64,000 nt of DNA from Polydactylus sextarius (GCA_016801845.1 CM028907.1:16274598-16338597), one strand, 5' to 3'; shown: positions 26,418 to 39,582, counted from the stretch's first letter. The notes: generated from the sequence alone by a model not told the origin. Translations and numbers: made by a program.

Positions 26418-29400
26418 TCACAGTCTCCATCCTCCATCGATGATTTGCTCTGTCCCAGTCACATAGGCAGACTGTAGAAAACCAATCACACGTATCACGT
26501 TAATTATTTCACAACTTACCAGCAGATTTTTCTAAGCTGATCTCTTCAGAAGAATAAAAGCACTCTCCTTCCCTGTAAGTACATTATATACATTGACATT
26601 GTTGCACTGACCTCATCAGAGGCCAAGTAAACACACAGGTACGCCACCTCCTCAGCTGTACACATTCTGCCTGTTTTCTGTCTCGCCATGAAATCCTTGT
26701 ATGCCTGTAGAGAGAGAGAGAGAGAGAGAGGTTAAAATAGCGACATTCATTATCTTCAATATCCAGTCGACAGGATTTCTTCTAGTTGAAGATGTACCGT
26801 GCCCGTTATATGACTCACACGGGCATTACTGTCAGATTAAGGATGGAGAAAATGACAGATTACATGAGAGCATAGGTGCAGTACCTGTTCTGGGTCAGGT
26901 TGGGCCTGGATCCTACCTCTCAGTGATGGAGTATCAACAGTACCTGAGGAAATATGTAAGAGCAAACTTGAAAAAGCTGAACACAATACAATAAAAATCC
27001 TGATTGAAAAAAAATCTAAACTTTAGAAATACTCAAAGCCAAGTCCTGTATATCTTTGAAATCACCAATCTCCTCAGATATTATCTGCTATTCTGCTTAT
27101 ATCACTTGGCGCTGTAGGAAATGATTACTCAAGTCTGCAGCACTTCTTTAGTTCTTTCTTTGTTTTTTTTCATTATTCTTTCACTTTTCAACTTCCTGAG
27201 GAAACCTTCAATGTCCCCAAGTGAACCTCCCAAAGGGATCAATAAAGTTGTCTGTCTATCTGTCTATCTGTCTGTCTGTCTGTCTTCTTTCCTAAAACCT
27301 CTGATAAATTTGCTATCTAATTAAAACATGGCTAAATGTCGCTTGAGTGTGTGTTTTTACTCTTTTTTTTAAAACTTACCGGGGCAAACACAGTTACAAC
27401 GAATGCCTTGCTCAATAAAATCAGCCGCTATTGATTTGGTGAGTCCGATTACTGCAGCCTTGGAGGTACTGTAGACACACCGGTTCACAACGCCTGTGTC
27501 AAGGAAACGCATGTCACTGATGCATAGACACCTACACACGCAAAGTTATCAATGAGGATAGATGCAAGACACAACTACAAGGATTATCTAGAGGACTACA
27601 ACAAACATGGTCATACTTTAGTATGTCTTCTACAGTCATGTGTATGAACTATCCTTTACCTTTTATGCTTGATGCAACAGAAGCCATGTTAATAATGTTT
27701 CCTGACTTCTTTGCCAACATCTAAAATGAGAGGATAAATCAGAAAGTTCTCATTTAAACAGGTTGTAATTGGTAAAATTATGTAATAACCTTGGGTTTAT
27801 ATTTTTTTATGTTAAAAAGATTTGACAAATCTGCTGTGATTAAAGGTAAAATTCTCCTCTGAGACAGTTTGGTTGGTTTGTAGTTAAAGCTGGATTAGTG
27901 ATTGGCCAGTCACCGCCCATCATGTCACAGGCTCAGAGTAATACAACTAATCCCAGCAAACAAAGGATGAGGACAAAAAGAAGAAAAAAAAGCATATGTC
28001 ACTCAATTTACAACAGTTTCCACAATAGGATAAACAGCGTTAATTATTTTTGATGGGCAAAGTGGTCAAAGGTCACCTTAGGCAGGAAAGCTTTGCACAT
28101 CAGATACATGCTGCGGACGTTCACGTCCATTGTGAAGTCCCAGTCGGCCTCTTCACAGTCCAGGATGGAGCCATGGTGCACAAACCTACACACAGCACAT
28201 GGTATAAACATTTAAAATAGTGAATATGATCTCACAATATCATAATATCATTCAGTGTCAGTATTAATTACATTATCTACACATAAGACTTTAGATACAA
28301 AATGTAAAATGTCCTCATCGGTCACTCAAATCAAAACAGAAGAGAGAGAGAAGATTATTATGAGATGTGATTGTGGAACAAAAAAAAAAATGGTGGAAAT
28401 GTTGTTAGCTCCCCTCATTATTTTACTGAGCCTTAAAGTTGCTACTTTAGAGACTTTTCCTAAGGAGATTGGCAAAAGGTCAAGTAGAGGTTAAACCTCA
28501 AAGTATAAGGATTTTAGAAATGTTTTTAAGCGGGAGATGAGGTGCTTCAAAGGTGCTTTATGAGAAAACAACATGTAGAACTGTGATAGAAATTTGGGAT
28601 GAAAATACTTCATTAAGTTTGTGGAAATGAAAATTAATATTACACAAGGAGTAAAAGTACCCAGCAACGTTGAACAGCACATCCACATGCTCATGCTCCT
28701 TGGCCAAAGCTTCCACTTGGTCCTTCTCAGTCACGTCCACCACCTTGGTCTTAATCCCTGGTGATAATGAGGAAAAATATCCTGATTAGTTATAATGACA
28801 TCTAATAATCTACACTGCTTTCTTGATGATAAAAGCAGATTTTGCTGCTGTAGGACACTTGTTTCAGATGAATCTGGTAACATGTCTGTTATTTGCACAC
28901 ACTCCGTTCCATTCAATAGCCTTAAGTAAACTCTCTATGGCCCAAAATGGACAAACCAGTTAAAGGTGAAGCGCTTTGCTTGAAAGGAGGTGTTCAGAGA
29001 GAAGGATAGTGTTGATCACCGAGACCCTGCAGCAACTAGAAGAGACAATTTTCTGCAACAACGCTGCCCCTCCAGTGTATCGTCTAAGGTTTACAAATAT
29101 CGAGATTTAGCACTTATCCTGTCTAGATTTGATTTCATTGTCATTTAATAGTGATCAGTTTGCATTTTATTGTGTAAATGTAGATACACAGAATAGCAGC
29201 GGTGTGTGTTCGACATCAATGAGTAGTAGTTAAACTGTATAAAACAATAAAAATAAAGAAAAAACGCAATTTCATTAGCCACTGCAGTTATATTATATGA
29301 CATATACGATGTGTAAATCATACCAGTAGTTGACACAAACTGACAATTAAATAATTTTATAATAACACTATTTATAAACTCAAACTTGTTTTTTTTTTAA

Positions 29401-31053
29401 ATAAAAAGAATCCCAATTTCTTAGTGTTTCATAATAGGAACCAGCACATTATTGTTTTTTTTTTTAATGTCCCACAGTGGGGATTTCATTATTGCAGCAG
29501 TGCAAAGACTGGACAGACAGAGCACAAAACACACATTATTAATATCAAACACAATAGAAATAACTCATTTGTCAAAAAATGTGTTTTTCCTTATTTTGGC
29601 TCAATCATCTCTGTTGCATCACACCAGTTACCCAGCAGGTGGCAGCTGTGGACTAACACACACACGCGCACACACGCGCACACACACATGCGCACAGACA
29701 CACACACAAATCTCACCTGGAATCCCGTCCAGTTCCTTCAGTTTCTCTCCGTTGATGTCTGTGGCTGTGACCTGGGCTCCCTCCTTTGCAAACGCCTGCA
29801 GTTAAAATGCTCAAATCAGTTACAGGCATTCTCACAATATCGGCGCAAAACATTTCTGATCTTGTCATGCAAACAAATATTTTTTAAACCTAAAAATACA
29901 CTGGGGTGGGAAAAAATGGGGAAAATAAAGCAGGTAATTTTGCCCTACTTCTCAAATTTGAATTACTGCCTGAATGTAAAACTACACTCTGTGCAGTGAC
30001 TTGAGACAATTACTCAAGTAACTGGGGAAAGACTGTATAAACAGAGGCTAACTCCATTTCAATCCATTCTACTTGTGGTCAGATAATAGCTGGTGGAGCG
30101 GCTGCGTCATTAACCAGCAGCAAAGCAGATCACATCAACTAAGGCCACCTTTTAAAGTGTCAATGGAAAATCCTCGATTGACACATTTACTCTATACTCA
30201 ACCTTTAGACTATGTGATGTAAACCTAATGGTCTGCAACAGTGTAAATAGATCTCTATATATGAAAAAGCTATTATACAGTCCTCCACACAGTGTAGATG
30301 ACCTTATAATAGCAGTTTCTATAATAGCAGTTTCTCAAATCCTAGGACATCACTTGAAGAGAATGGTAGTGTCGGATGATGATCCAATCTTGACAAGCAT
30401 ATGTGAGATTTTTTTTCTCTGTTTTTGTTATTTCTTTGAAAAGACTATCACCGGAGAATGATGCGTGAGGACCATCTTGAACCTGTTTGCATCATTTCAA
30501 GAATCAATATTATATCACAGTTGTGATCTGTTGTTAAAGAAAAAAAACACACAACAAAAAAAGAAATTGATCATCCTCATTCAAGATGTAACCACTTGTT
30601 TCCATTGAAATGTTTAATCTATCTTTTTTTTTTTTTTCAAATAAACACTAGCTTGTACTGAAATGTACTGAATACTGAATGTATTTGTAAACAGGCATGA
30701 TAGCTTATGGTTCACCACATCATTTAGTAAATTTGGAAGAAAAACTGCTTATTGCTTTATGGCTGGTACAGAAGATATAAGGTGTCATGGAAAATATTAT
30801 ATAAAAAAATATTAAATATTAAAATCTTATCTTTGCATATACAAAAGCTGGTTGAACTACTGTAATTTAATGGATTTAAAAAATTACTGCTCAATGTTTT
30901 ATATCTGTATAATGCAAGCTGTTAAATAAAAGCAAAAGAAAAAGAAATACAAGACTGAAAACTACTTATTAAATTCATTACTATAGCCGTAGCACGTCCA
31001 ATCCCCTGCGCTGCAGCTGACAGCACAATCACTTTCCCATCCAGGCGGCCCAT
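26418..31053 (-). CDS. bdh2: 3-hydroxybutyrate dehydrogenase type 2 (BDH2 / DHRS6), cytosolic SDR
   Basis: Nine coding exons in transcript order: 31053-30982, 29795-29717, 28757-28661, 28185-28077, 27720-27660, 27493-27380, 26943-26885, 26704-26612, 26471-26418. All have GT-AG junctions in phase; total 738 nt, 245 residues, identical to the human length. The protein is a classical short-chain dehydrogenase/reductase using NAD(H). The family is reported to act on (R)-3-hydroxybutyrate and 4-oxo-proline and to be linked to the 2,5-dihydroxybenzoate siderophore. Seen in the sequence: nucleotide-binding SAAAQGIG at 12-19, an acidic residue after the second strand (TATDIN), NVAG at 80-83, and the catalytic set Ser133, Tyr147, Lys151 (MASVASS; YSTSK). 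RCNCVCPGTVDTPS follows, then the C-terminal end DGGWRL. No defect was seen. Dinucleotide repeats sit on two splice sites: UG-rich after the exon 2 donor and (CU)11 before exon 8. A non-coding first exon near 33.4 kb is likely. Confidence 0.98.
26709..26730 (-). repeat. (CT)11 polypyrimidine tract of bdh2 exon 8 acceptor
   Basis: The plus strand shows (AG)11. In the bdh2 transcript it is (CU)11 followed by ACAG and exon 8, so the microsatellite itself forms the polypyrimidine tract of the 3' splice site. Confidence 0.95.
27209..27285 (+). mobile_element. Truncated LINE 3' end with (TCTG/TCTA)n tail
   Basis: The segment ends GGGATCAATAAAGTTGTCTG followed by tetranucleotide repeats. Teleost LINE copies commonly end in a GGGATCAATAAAGT-like sequence followed by TCTA/TCTG units. 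Only the 3' end remains; it lies in a bdh2 intron. The family was assigned by memory of the tail only. Confidence 0.55.
29656..29707. repeat. CA/CG-rich dinucleotide repeat after bdh2 exon 2 donor
   Basis: Plus strand (CA)n with CGCG interruptions; in the bdh2 transcript this is a UG-rich tract starting at intron position +10 after exon 2 (exon end 29717). Confidence 0.93.
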
Positions 31054-31435
31054 AGTGCTCCTCTCACTGCTGCTGTGATAAAAATCAGAAACAATAGCAA
31101 GAGGTTCATTTTCACAATAAAAGCTCTAATTAATTTCGAGCATTTACAAATGTATTTATGAAGGTTTGTATCAGCAGAATGAAAAGATTAAAAACAATTT
31201 ATGGATTCAAATACAGGAAATTAGTACATGATAAAAACATATACACGGTTCATGAGACTTTACATACAAAGACAGCTACATATTAAATAGCATTGTGTGT
31301 ACATGTATGAGCAAATTACAATGATATGGTTGGAGAGCAAACATTACAGCTGTAAGAAAATTTACAAAGATGATGTAAAGTCAGTAAACACATTAAATCT
31401 TGACAGATTTCCCGCATGAGGTTCACATTTCAGTA

Positions 31436-31477
31436 CACATTTCAGCCTGTCAGTCATCACTGACAGGCTGAAATGTG
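31436..31477. repeat. Perfect inverted repeat: 19-bp arms, 4-nt loop
   Basis: The left arm cacatttcagcctgtcagt (31436-31454) and its exact reverse complement (31459-31477) flank CATC. It lies 0.4 kb upstream of the bdh2 start codon, within the proposed 5' UTR intron. The left side is preceded by a partial direct copy of CACATTTCAG at about 31424. Confidence 0.95.
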
Positions 31478-32039
31478 AAAGGTCTGACAGAAGACTTACA
31501 GCAAGAAAAAAGGAAAAAATAAAACCACAAAAAACCACCCTCGCATTATTATTCTTCATGAAACCACTCATGTAGATTACATAGTAGCAGAGCCCATGAA
31601 TCTCAATTTATGAAGCAGCTGTTCATGATGATTATAAGCTTAATACAACACAATAAGTGACAGTTACAAAGTCCTTGGCTATAAATATTGTATAATTTTG
31701 AATGCAGTATTACTCACATTGATCTATAACCCACAGATAAGGCTCCATGTGGACTAATCAAAGTGTTAATCTAATATTCTGTAAATCTTGCCATTACAAA
31801 GCTTCGCAAAGATCCACCGAGCTGAATTAGGCCATTCAGAGTTGTTTCATGCAACTTTCAATTCAAATAACATATGTCATGGCGATCAACCTAACATGTA
31901 TTATGGAGGTTTCTTGTGTATTAAAATCACTGAACAAGACTGTCAGTCACTGGTGAACTAGAAGTACCTCATTTTAAATGTCCTTGTCCTTGGTGACAGT
32001 TTAGTAACAGTGCACAACACTTACACATTACAAAATGAA

Positions 32040-32190
32040 ACACAGACTGCCCTCCACTTCCCAGTCTATCGACCACTACACATTGACACACCGATGGCCC
32101 AGTATCAACAGCAGTTAGAGGTTCAGTGTCTTATTCAAGGGCACTTCAGCATGATTTCTGGAGGAGCCAAGGATCAAATCAGTATCAGAC
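32040..32190 (-). mobile_element. Decayed tRNA-derived SINE fragment
   Basis: Contains GTTCAGTGTCTTATTCAAGG, then GGCACTTCAGCATG, then GGAGGAGCCAAGGATCAAATC. This matches a common teleost repeat whose minus strand starts with a tRNA-like head; the GGATCRAACC part is the reverse of a pol III B box. The A-box end is eroded here. Assigned by recognised words, not by alignment. Confidence 0.6.
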
Positions 32191-33423
32191 AACGCAGACA
32201 AATCATGTTTGAACAATCATATATTGCTTAATGCTTTCAAGTCCACAAACATGTCAATGGATGAATTTGTAGAAAGGAGCTGAAAGACAAATTGTTGTAC
32301 TTTATCAGAGGAAATAAAGCTTTTGCTGTTACTATTTTCAGTGGTGGATTAAGCTACATACAGTGATATGATAAGTGTCTGTGGCAGCATGATGGTTTAA
32401 GTGAGTGAAAGGAAATTACAGTGTGGAAGATCTATGTGTTTTTTAACAGTTTTTTTGGACACTGGGGAAGATCTAACAGAATTAATGTTAGACTCCATCT
32501 ATCTACAACAAGATAGGCACCTTAATGCTTTTGCTTTAACAATTTAAGAGGAACCAAAGACCACTACAGTCATGGAGCTTTTCCCAACCCAATGTTATCT
32601 CTAAAGAATGACTGGATTCTCCACCAAATTAACCACCGGAGGAGAGGGTTGAAAAGAAAGAAAACAATGGATGTGAGGCCTAGTAGAGGGAGAGAATAAA
32701 AACCACAAGTTGCATGCAAAGGGTTGCAAAAAGTAGATCTAAAACATAGAAGAAAAAAAGAAAAGAAAAAAATGCAAAAGCTGATCCACAGTGAACAAGT
32801 CTGAGTGTTTGAAGAAGATTCCTGAACCGGTAGTAGAAGTAACTAATAAACTAATAATACTGCTTTGTGTAATGTCAAATATGATGCAGATATTTTTTAT
32901 TAAAAGCTGAACTCTAACTGCTAAACCTACTGTGGTGCACTTTTAGTTTGCAGGTGCACAATGTCTCAACAGCAGACAGAAAATCATTATTTAACTTTAT
33001 CGTTAAAGTTAATTATTAAACATTATTTTAACTTTATTATATCCAGAGCAAGAAAAGTAAAAATCGAGACTTTAACACCCGCAGAGTCCTGAACTCTGCG
33101 ACCCGAATCCAGTGCTTTTTAATATTTTTTACTTCATGTAGATTCCCTGCTTTTATCAATGTGTCTAAGTCTATTATCGTTATTCTAGAAGTTCTAAAGT
33201 AGTCAGAATGATTTAAAGATTTAAAACCGTCTTTCTTGACAGTGAGATAACACGAGAATGGGGGAAACAAAGATAAATACGCGCACTAAATAACCACAGT
33301 GCAGAGGTAAAGACGCCCTTTAGATGTAATGACAACCAGCAAGTTGGTTCTTATGACATATGTGCAATTTATATTGTGTAAAGTCAACTTCCAATTTGGC
33401 GAAAGTAATTTTTTGAAACTCAC

Positions 33424-33510
33424 CTCCTCTTGTCTCAGGTGTCCACGACTGAAAACAACCTTGTGACTAACGTTGTCATACGAACACGTGACCTTCTGTT
33501 TAAACTGCTA
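33424..33510 (-). promoter_or_regulatory. Probable bdh2 non-coding first exon and promoter with CACGTG
   Basis: On the minus strand, ACAAGAGGAG followed by GTGAGTTTC is a strong donor, exon end 33424. An E-box CACGTG at 33485-33490, read as GGTCACGTGTT on the minus strand, resembles USF/TFE-type sites. A 5' UTR intron would then join to an acceptor just upstream of the bdh2 ATG (ATCACAGCAGCAG). The exon is inferred and transcript evidence is absent. Confidence 0.5.
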
Positions 33511-34039
33511 TTGGTTCCTGACCAGGAAGTGTGCGCGAGTACAGTTCGTGCGTCGACAAGATGAAACAGAGAACAAGAGAGTACAGGAAAACATTTTACT
33601 CCCCAGTCCGTTATTTTTCCGACAAGACATTTCTTTTTAAGTGAAGAAATGCAGTAATATTCTGCTAAATAAATGTATTTCATGAATAACATGTATTCGT
33701 TTTTATTGTTTTTAGTCGTTTATTTTATTTTCCCAACGGTGACCCACTTCATGTGAATTGTCTTGATTATGAAATAAAATCTATAATCTTTGGCACCTTT
33801 TGCTCTTCGTTAAGTTTTTCAAGAGTGCAGTTTTAGTGTCTCCAAACGTTAATGTTTATGGGGGAGAAGAGCTTAATAATTTTCTGATATTTTGAATTGC
33901 AAATTACACAACATCTATGATTTTCACATAGCATTTTTTTAAATCAATGTTTTACAGTGATTGCAAAATACTGATTGTTGTACACATACACATACCCAAC
34001 ATGCATTTAAATACATGCAAAAATACACTCATTAAACAG

Positions 34040-34065
34040 TTTTTTTTTTTTTTTTTTTTTTTTTT
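34040..34065. repeat. Poly(T) tract
   Basis: 26 consecutive T, possibly the poly(A) tail of a lost minus-strand retrotransposon. It is followed by clustered TTGATCT words to about 34118. Confidence 0.85.
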
Positions 34066-37000
34066 CCCCTAACCAGCTTGATCTGGAGCTATTGATCTTG
34101 ATCTGATCTTGATCTATTTAACAGACCTTGAGGTGAGGACTCAAAGCATTGAGTCACATAATTGATCTACATTAAAAATGTAATTGCTCTTGGTGACTCA
34201 GCAGTTCAGCAGTCCTTCAGGTATGAACTGTTTATTTTCGCCTTTGGGAGATGCTGCTCTGTCACATCAATTCTGTGTGAGATCCTGTGACAACTTTTAA
34301 TTGTATGTAATTCTCAGTATATGACAATCACCTGAATTTATAAAATGCATTATCAGTGCATTATAAAATGCATAAATCCTACCCTCACACTTCTAATGTT
34401 CAGTTTCTATTGAAATTTAGAGATGTGTTGACTCAACTGTATGACCATGTTTGGAGGCTGCAGTATGTTTCTGTTCAGTCAGGTGTTTCTATTATTTTGT
34501 CTTCATGTATAGGTTAGTCTAAACAACAGGAACACCTCCTTATACAACAACACAGTTCGACAGCAACACAAACTGCAGGCTCAGGAAAAGAGAGAGAAAG
34601 TTGATAAAGTTCAACTTTAAGAAAGCTTAAGGCTGAATCAACATCTCTCTAAAAAATTCTCCTGAAACATGGTTCAGTATATCGCAAGGAAATTGTATTA
34701 GGCTGCTTTAGTTTTTGTAAGTTTTACCTAATAACCTGCCAACTGAGTGTAAATTAGTTGCTGTCTAGAGAGGTTTAAATATTTAATACAACATTAATGA
34801 GCCATTTTTAATTTCCAGTGTTATTTTTACCTCACAAATTAGTTGCTATGGATATTGATTTCTATTGACTATTGACCATACTCCCAGACCATCCAGTCAA
34901 TGGCCTTAATGATCTGAGATAAGTAAAACATAAAAGCTAACTACATAATAACTGAAAATACCCTATGGAAAGACTTCATGGTTTGTTAAAAAGCAAAATA
35001 TGCAGGAACAGTTTCACATTTGCCACAGGTTTTATCAGCCTGTCACTGCTCTTAAATGAGACCAAGGGCATGTAATGTCGTGATTATTGTTTTCATGACT
35101 GCAAATAAATTGCCTGAGAGTTTGACTGCTACACAGTCACGGGATAAGCCTACACAACAACTGGGTGAAAAAAACAGACTTGTGAGTGTGTTATTGAATG
35201 GTAGTTCACAGAAATGTGTGGATTCTATTATGAGTTGCATCCTAATGAATTACACAGTTTACATTTATTCTTTCATTTGCCTAACGCATTATACCCCATG
35301 TCTTCATAATAAGATGTTTCCTATTACATTTTTCTCATTTTCTCTATTCGGAAAGTAAACATTCAACTAGAAGGAGACATATTGGTGACGAAACATGAGA
35401 TAGCAGGAAACTTGAGCTCTGTGAAAAATATGTGTATACATTTATTAAAATTAATTTAAGTAATGTTTTGGTGGAACATTTCCTGTTTCCCTTCCATGTG
35501 GTTGATTTTTAGCCTCAAGGCTAAACCACAGTCTCCCTAGTTCAAAGTGTTCGCAAGATCCCTTTGACTTTACATCATATCACAGAAACACATTCACATT
35601 GTTTTGGGGTCCAGCGCCCTGCAGGAAATATCCAACAAGGTCTCCCAAGCATACTGAATATTTCATACACTTCTCCAATGACAGTTATAAAATGTGATGT
35701 GCTGTTGTTCATACTTCACTGCAACACCTTGAAACTCTTTATGTAATTTGGGGCAATCCACTAATCTTACACATAATAATAATTCAACCAGTGAAAACAA
35801 TATTTTTCTATTTTGCAAATGCTGACATAGCACATCACTGCTCTGGATCACCATTGGCATTAACTTTTCCCAGAGCTTTTAAGTGGCTCTCATAGTCTTT
35901 AAAAATCCATTTATAGACGACTTCAATGAGATGTAGATAAAAGTTCAGGGAAAAACTGCACAACTTCGCAGGCAATGCAGGTTAGGAGAGACTCCATCCT
36001 GAGGACTATAAATCAGGATATCTCTGTCTTTGTTTGACCTTATTGTTTCTCTTATGGAAGTACCAAACAAAATGTTCAATTATTCTACTGCAGAACCTGC
36101 ATTTTAAATGATGGGTAACAAACCGGTATTGAATTATTGATTGAAAAAAAGGAGAAAATTTAAGCACCTCCATCCTTAAGGCTATATGTCAATTTAATCT
36201 GAAAGACTGTCATGACTTAATGCAAGGGGTCCATTATTTGTTTGAACCAATTCAGTCAATACATATAGAACCATTGCAGTATAAGCAGTGTTTAAATTAT
36301 AGTCTTTGTCTCAAGAGGGCTCTTCAATGTAAACAGTGGATCAAAGGTAATTTGGTGAATTCCTCATTGGTTTGTTACTGACAGGGAAAATTGCAGTTGT
36401 TAATACATTGGGAATGCTCACAAACTAGATAAATAATTGCCTTTTATTTTGTTTTCTGTAGTCAAAAAATATCATTATATTAAAGTATCTGTATTACACA
36501 CAGTAAATAGATATTTAAATTATATAAAAATCTTGTCTGCAGGAGGTTCGAGTGCTGCCAGGTAAGACCCCTGTGGCTGTGAAAGGCCACTTAACACATT
36601 TACATCTGAAGATTTGACTTCCTGCTATTACTTTTTTCCCTGTAGATGGGACAACGTGAGTGGAAGAACGTTACAAACAGACCTAACAGTTCCCCCTTGT
36701 GGAGAATATACAAAATGTCATGGGGTGCATCTGAATACCTTGCAGTAAAATGAAGTTCATGTAGAATACAAACTGCCACACATGCATATGTGCTATCAAT
36801 ATTAAAAAGCAGTATGTTCTAGAACCCTAATTAACATACCCAAGATGTGGAGGTAAATACGATAAGAATTAATTGATCCATTTGCAAAAAGACAGACTCA
36901 AAAGTGACTTACATGCAACTTTGAATAAACTTGTAGACACAGTGTCCAATTACATTGATTGGGATGAAGCAGATTTCATAAGCAAACTGTAGCAAATTAG

Positions 37001-38584
37001 AAAATGTTATATGACCCCACCTCATACTGTGAATTATAACTGTAATGATTTTTTTTTTCTAAGAGCCAGTTCATGCATCTTTAGTTGATTAAGTCACAAC
37101 ACTAAAGTAATGTCTGACATTGATATTGGGGAAAAAGATACTGCTCTTGGAAAAGTAATTTATCAATATTTGACTTTGGCGATGCACTTGCTGTGTATTT
37201 TGACCTACTGTTTTACTGCTCATGTCAGGTACCTTTAGAACACATCACATTAAGATTTTATCACATATAAATAGTCTATCACTGCTACTGGCATTGAATG
37301 CATAAATCGCTTCCAACACAATACAGGGATTTTTAAAAAAATAAAATAAAATAAAACGGAACAGACAATTTCCACGTGATGAAATGCAATTATAGACAAA
37401 AACATTACACAGACTCACTGAAGCCAAGTTGCCTTGTTGTAATTAGTCTTTTAGCAGCAATCTGCCCCCGTAGCACAAACAAGACAAATGAGAACACAAA
37501 GTCAGATTGAGCGTCTAACAAATAGTGTTGCTTTAGACTTCACTCTTTTGTCACAGAGATAAAAAACAAACAAAAATAAGCATTAAAGGCAAGATCGGGG
37601 CCCTCAGCCATCTGGATGTGTAATGCCTGGTTAAATTTCCTGCATCTGCACTGACTTAAAACACACAGGTAGAATTTTTATAAGTTGCCTGATACATTAT
37701 TTCTTTGATCTGACATGAGAAAAAATGGGAAAGAAATGGCTGAAAATTTCATAAATTCGCATCAGTTATTCAGTTTTCACTAATATGTGGTGAAGTATAG
37801 TAATTAGCAACTCTCTAATGCCAAAGTGAAAACACTGGTTAGTCAGTATCTTTGGCTACAGTTACACTGGGAAGAAACAACTACACTCCAAGCCACTCAG
37901 ACAAAAGGTTGTTGAAACTTGGACATTTTTCACAGACTTTTTATTTTACTGTTAAGTGGTTTCAGAGAGGATTTGTTATGTAAGAGGCAGAATTGTTGTT
38001 GGCTTGGTGTCTTGTCAAGGGACCCAGTGGTATCCTTGGACAGAGGGCTGGTATGATTGTCATAGGGTCACCACAAAATCCCATCAACCATTTCCAATCT
38101 ATCAGAATTGGTTTCTATCAGTGGGGTAATATGACAACACTGAGTAAAGATTGATTGTCTGTATTTCTCCTGTTACATCAAAATTGCCACCCAAATGTCA
38201 CATAGCTACTGTTTACACTGGATGTATTCCAGGCAGTATTCGGCCATTTGGAACATGAAGACTGTTGCTTTTCATTCTAGTTTCGAATACTCATCCAAAA
38301 AACAAATATACACCCAGTATTAATAAATAATCCCATCTCTTGTGCTTAGGCCTTAATTTCTCTATTTTCCTCATATTTCCATATGAAAAGCAATATTCAT
38401 AGTGCTACGTATATCTATGTAACACTATGTACCATAGAGTTTGATCTCTGAGCAGTTAGTTGGAACAAATATGTAAACAGAGGCATAGAGCAGAGTGTGC
38501 AATTAGCTTAGCTTAGTACAAAGTCTTACTAGCTCCTGTATGTTCCAATATAAATCTTGCACAGGTTTTTTTTTCCTCACCGCA

Positions 38585-38590
<6 letters not shown>

Positions 38591-38638
<48 letters not shown>
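38591..38638. repeat. (GT)n microsatellite
   Basis: About 24 uninterrupted GT units in intergenic sequence. Confidence 0.95.
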
Positions 38639-38641
<3 letters not shown>

Positions 38642-39243
38642 CATTTCATGCTGTGCTTATACAATGAGAGGGTTCTAATTAGAAGACAGATTAGTGCTCA
38701 GTGTTGAAATGTTGGTGTCAATCATCTCCTCTACTCTGTGCAAGACATGGAATAAATGTCAATAAACTATTCATCTCTGAACTGTCTCTAGTTGTAGGAA
38801 GTTTGATGTCTCTATATGTACCTGACGTAGACACATTATATAACTTGAAAAACACCCTCCAAGCTAAAATTAGCACTGATATACATTTTAGATTTTGACT
38901 GTGACTTGAGTTTCATTGCTCTTTGAACCATTTGGCTGTCATGTGGTTGTCTGGATCTTTATCAACTATTTATAATTTCTTAGAGGGCTTTGGCAACGGG
39001 CCAAACTAGTCAAGATTGCAGAGGGGCAGAGTGTTTGACACTTGCCAAGTTGTGTGTCTTCTAACAATAATATTTGTGTTTGAATCACTTCAGCTTGACA
39101 TGAAAGCAAAAAGTAATTGTGGACCATCTTTTAAAGATATTCACAAAAATACAAGTCTAAAAACTTCCTCCTCGGTTCATCTTCCAGAGCTGACAAACTG
39201 TTATTCTTCTTGCATTTTCTTTTCTTTCTCCTGAGGACCTCTG

Positions 39244-39267
39244 AAAAAAAAAAAAAAAAAAAAAAAA
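39244..39267. repeat. Poly(A) tract
   Basis: 24 consecutive A just before the SINE-like copy at 39339. Confidence 0.85.
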
Positions 39268-39338
39268 GAGAAGTAAACAGTGTTCTGTGCAACTCCACAA
39301 CTATTCATTATAATGGTTGGAATCACTCAGAAACTGCT

Positions 39339-39582
39339 GGGTGGTAGGGTGCAGTGGTTAGCACTGTCGCCTCATGGCAAGAAGGTGCTCTGGTTTTTCT
39401 CCCACAATACAAAGACATGCAGGGTAGTTGTTGGGTAGGGTAGGGTAATTGTTGGTTTCCAGTGTGAATGTTTGTTTGTATGTCAGCCCTGCGATAGACT
39501 GACAACCTGTCCACCTACAGACAGCTGGGATAGGCTCCAGCACCCTGTAACACAGAAGGGCTGTATAGATAGTAGACAAATG
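39339..39582 (+). mobile_element. SINE-like repeat with tRNA-like head and LINE-type tail (copy 1)
   Basis: Begins GGGTGGTAGGGTGCAGTGG then TTAGCACTGTCGCCTCA (pol III A-box-like head) and continues through AAAGACATGCAGG, TGTCAGCCCTGCGATAGACT and AGCTGGGATAGGCTCCAGC, the ordered landmarks of a very common teleost repeat. The usual B box (GGTTCGAACC) is deleted. It is decayed and inactive. Confidence 0.75.

Noticed and set aside
29463..29560. LINE 3' end candidate (AATGTCCCACAGTGGGGATT)
   Set aside because: The words resemble a fish LINE end, but no tail or further landmarks support it.
29424..29999. 191-codon plus-strand open frame
   Set aside because: It is antisense to bdh2 exon 2 and includes the CA repeat; no conserved domain is visible.
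39350..39400. Possible tRNA gene
   Set aside because: Only an A-box-like head of a SINE is present; no B box and no cloverleaf.
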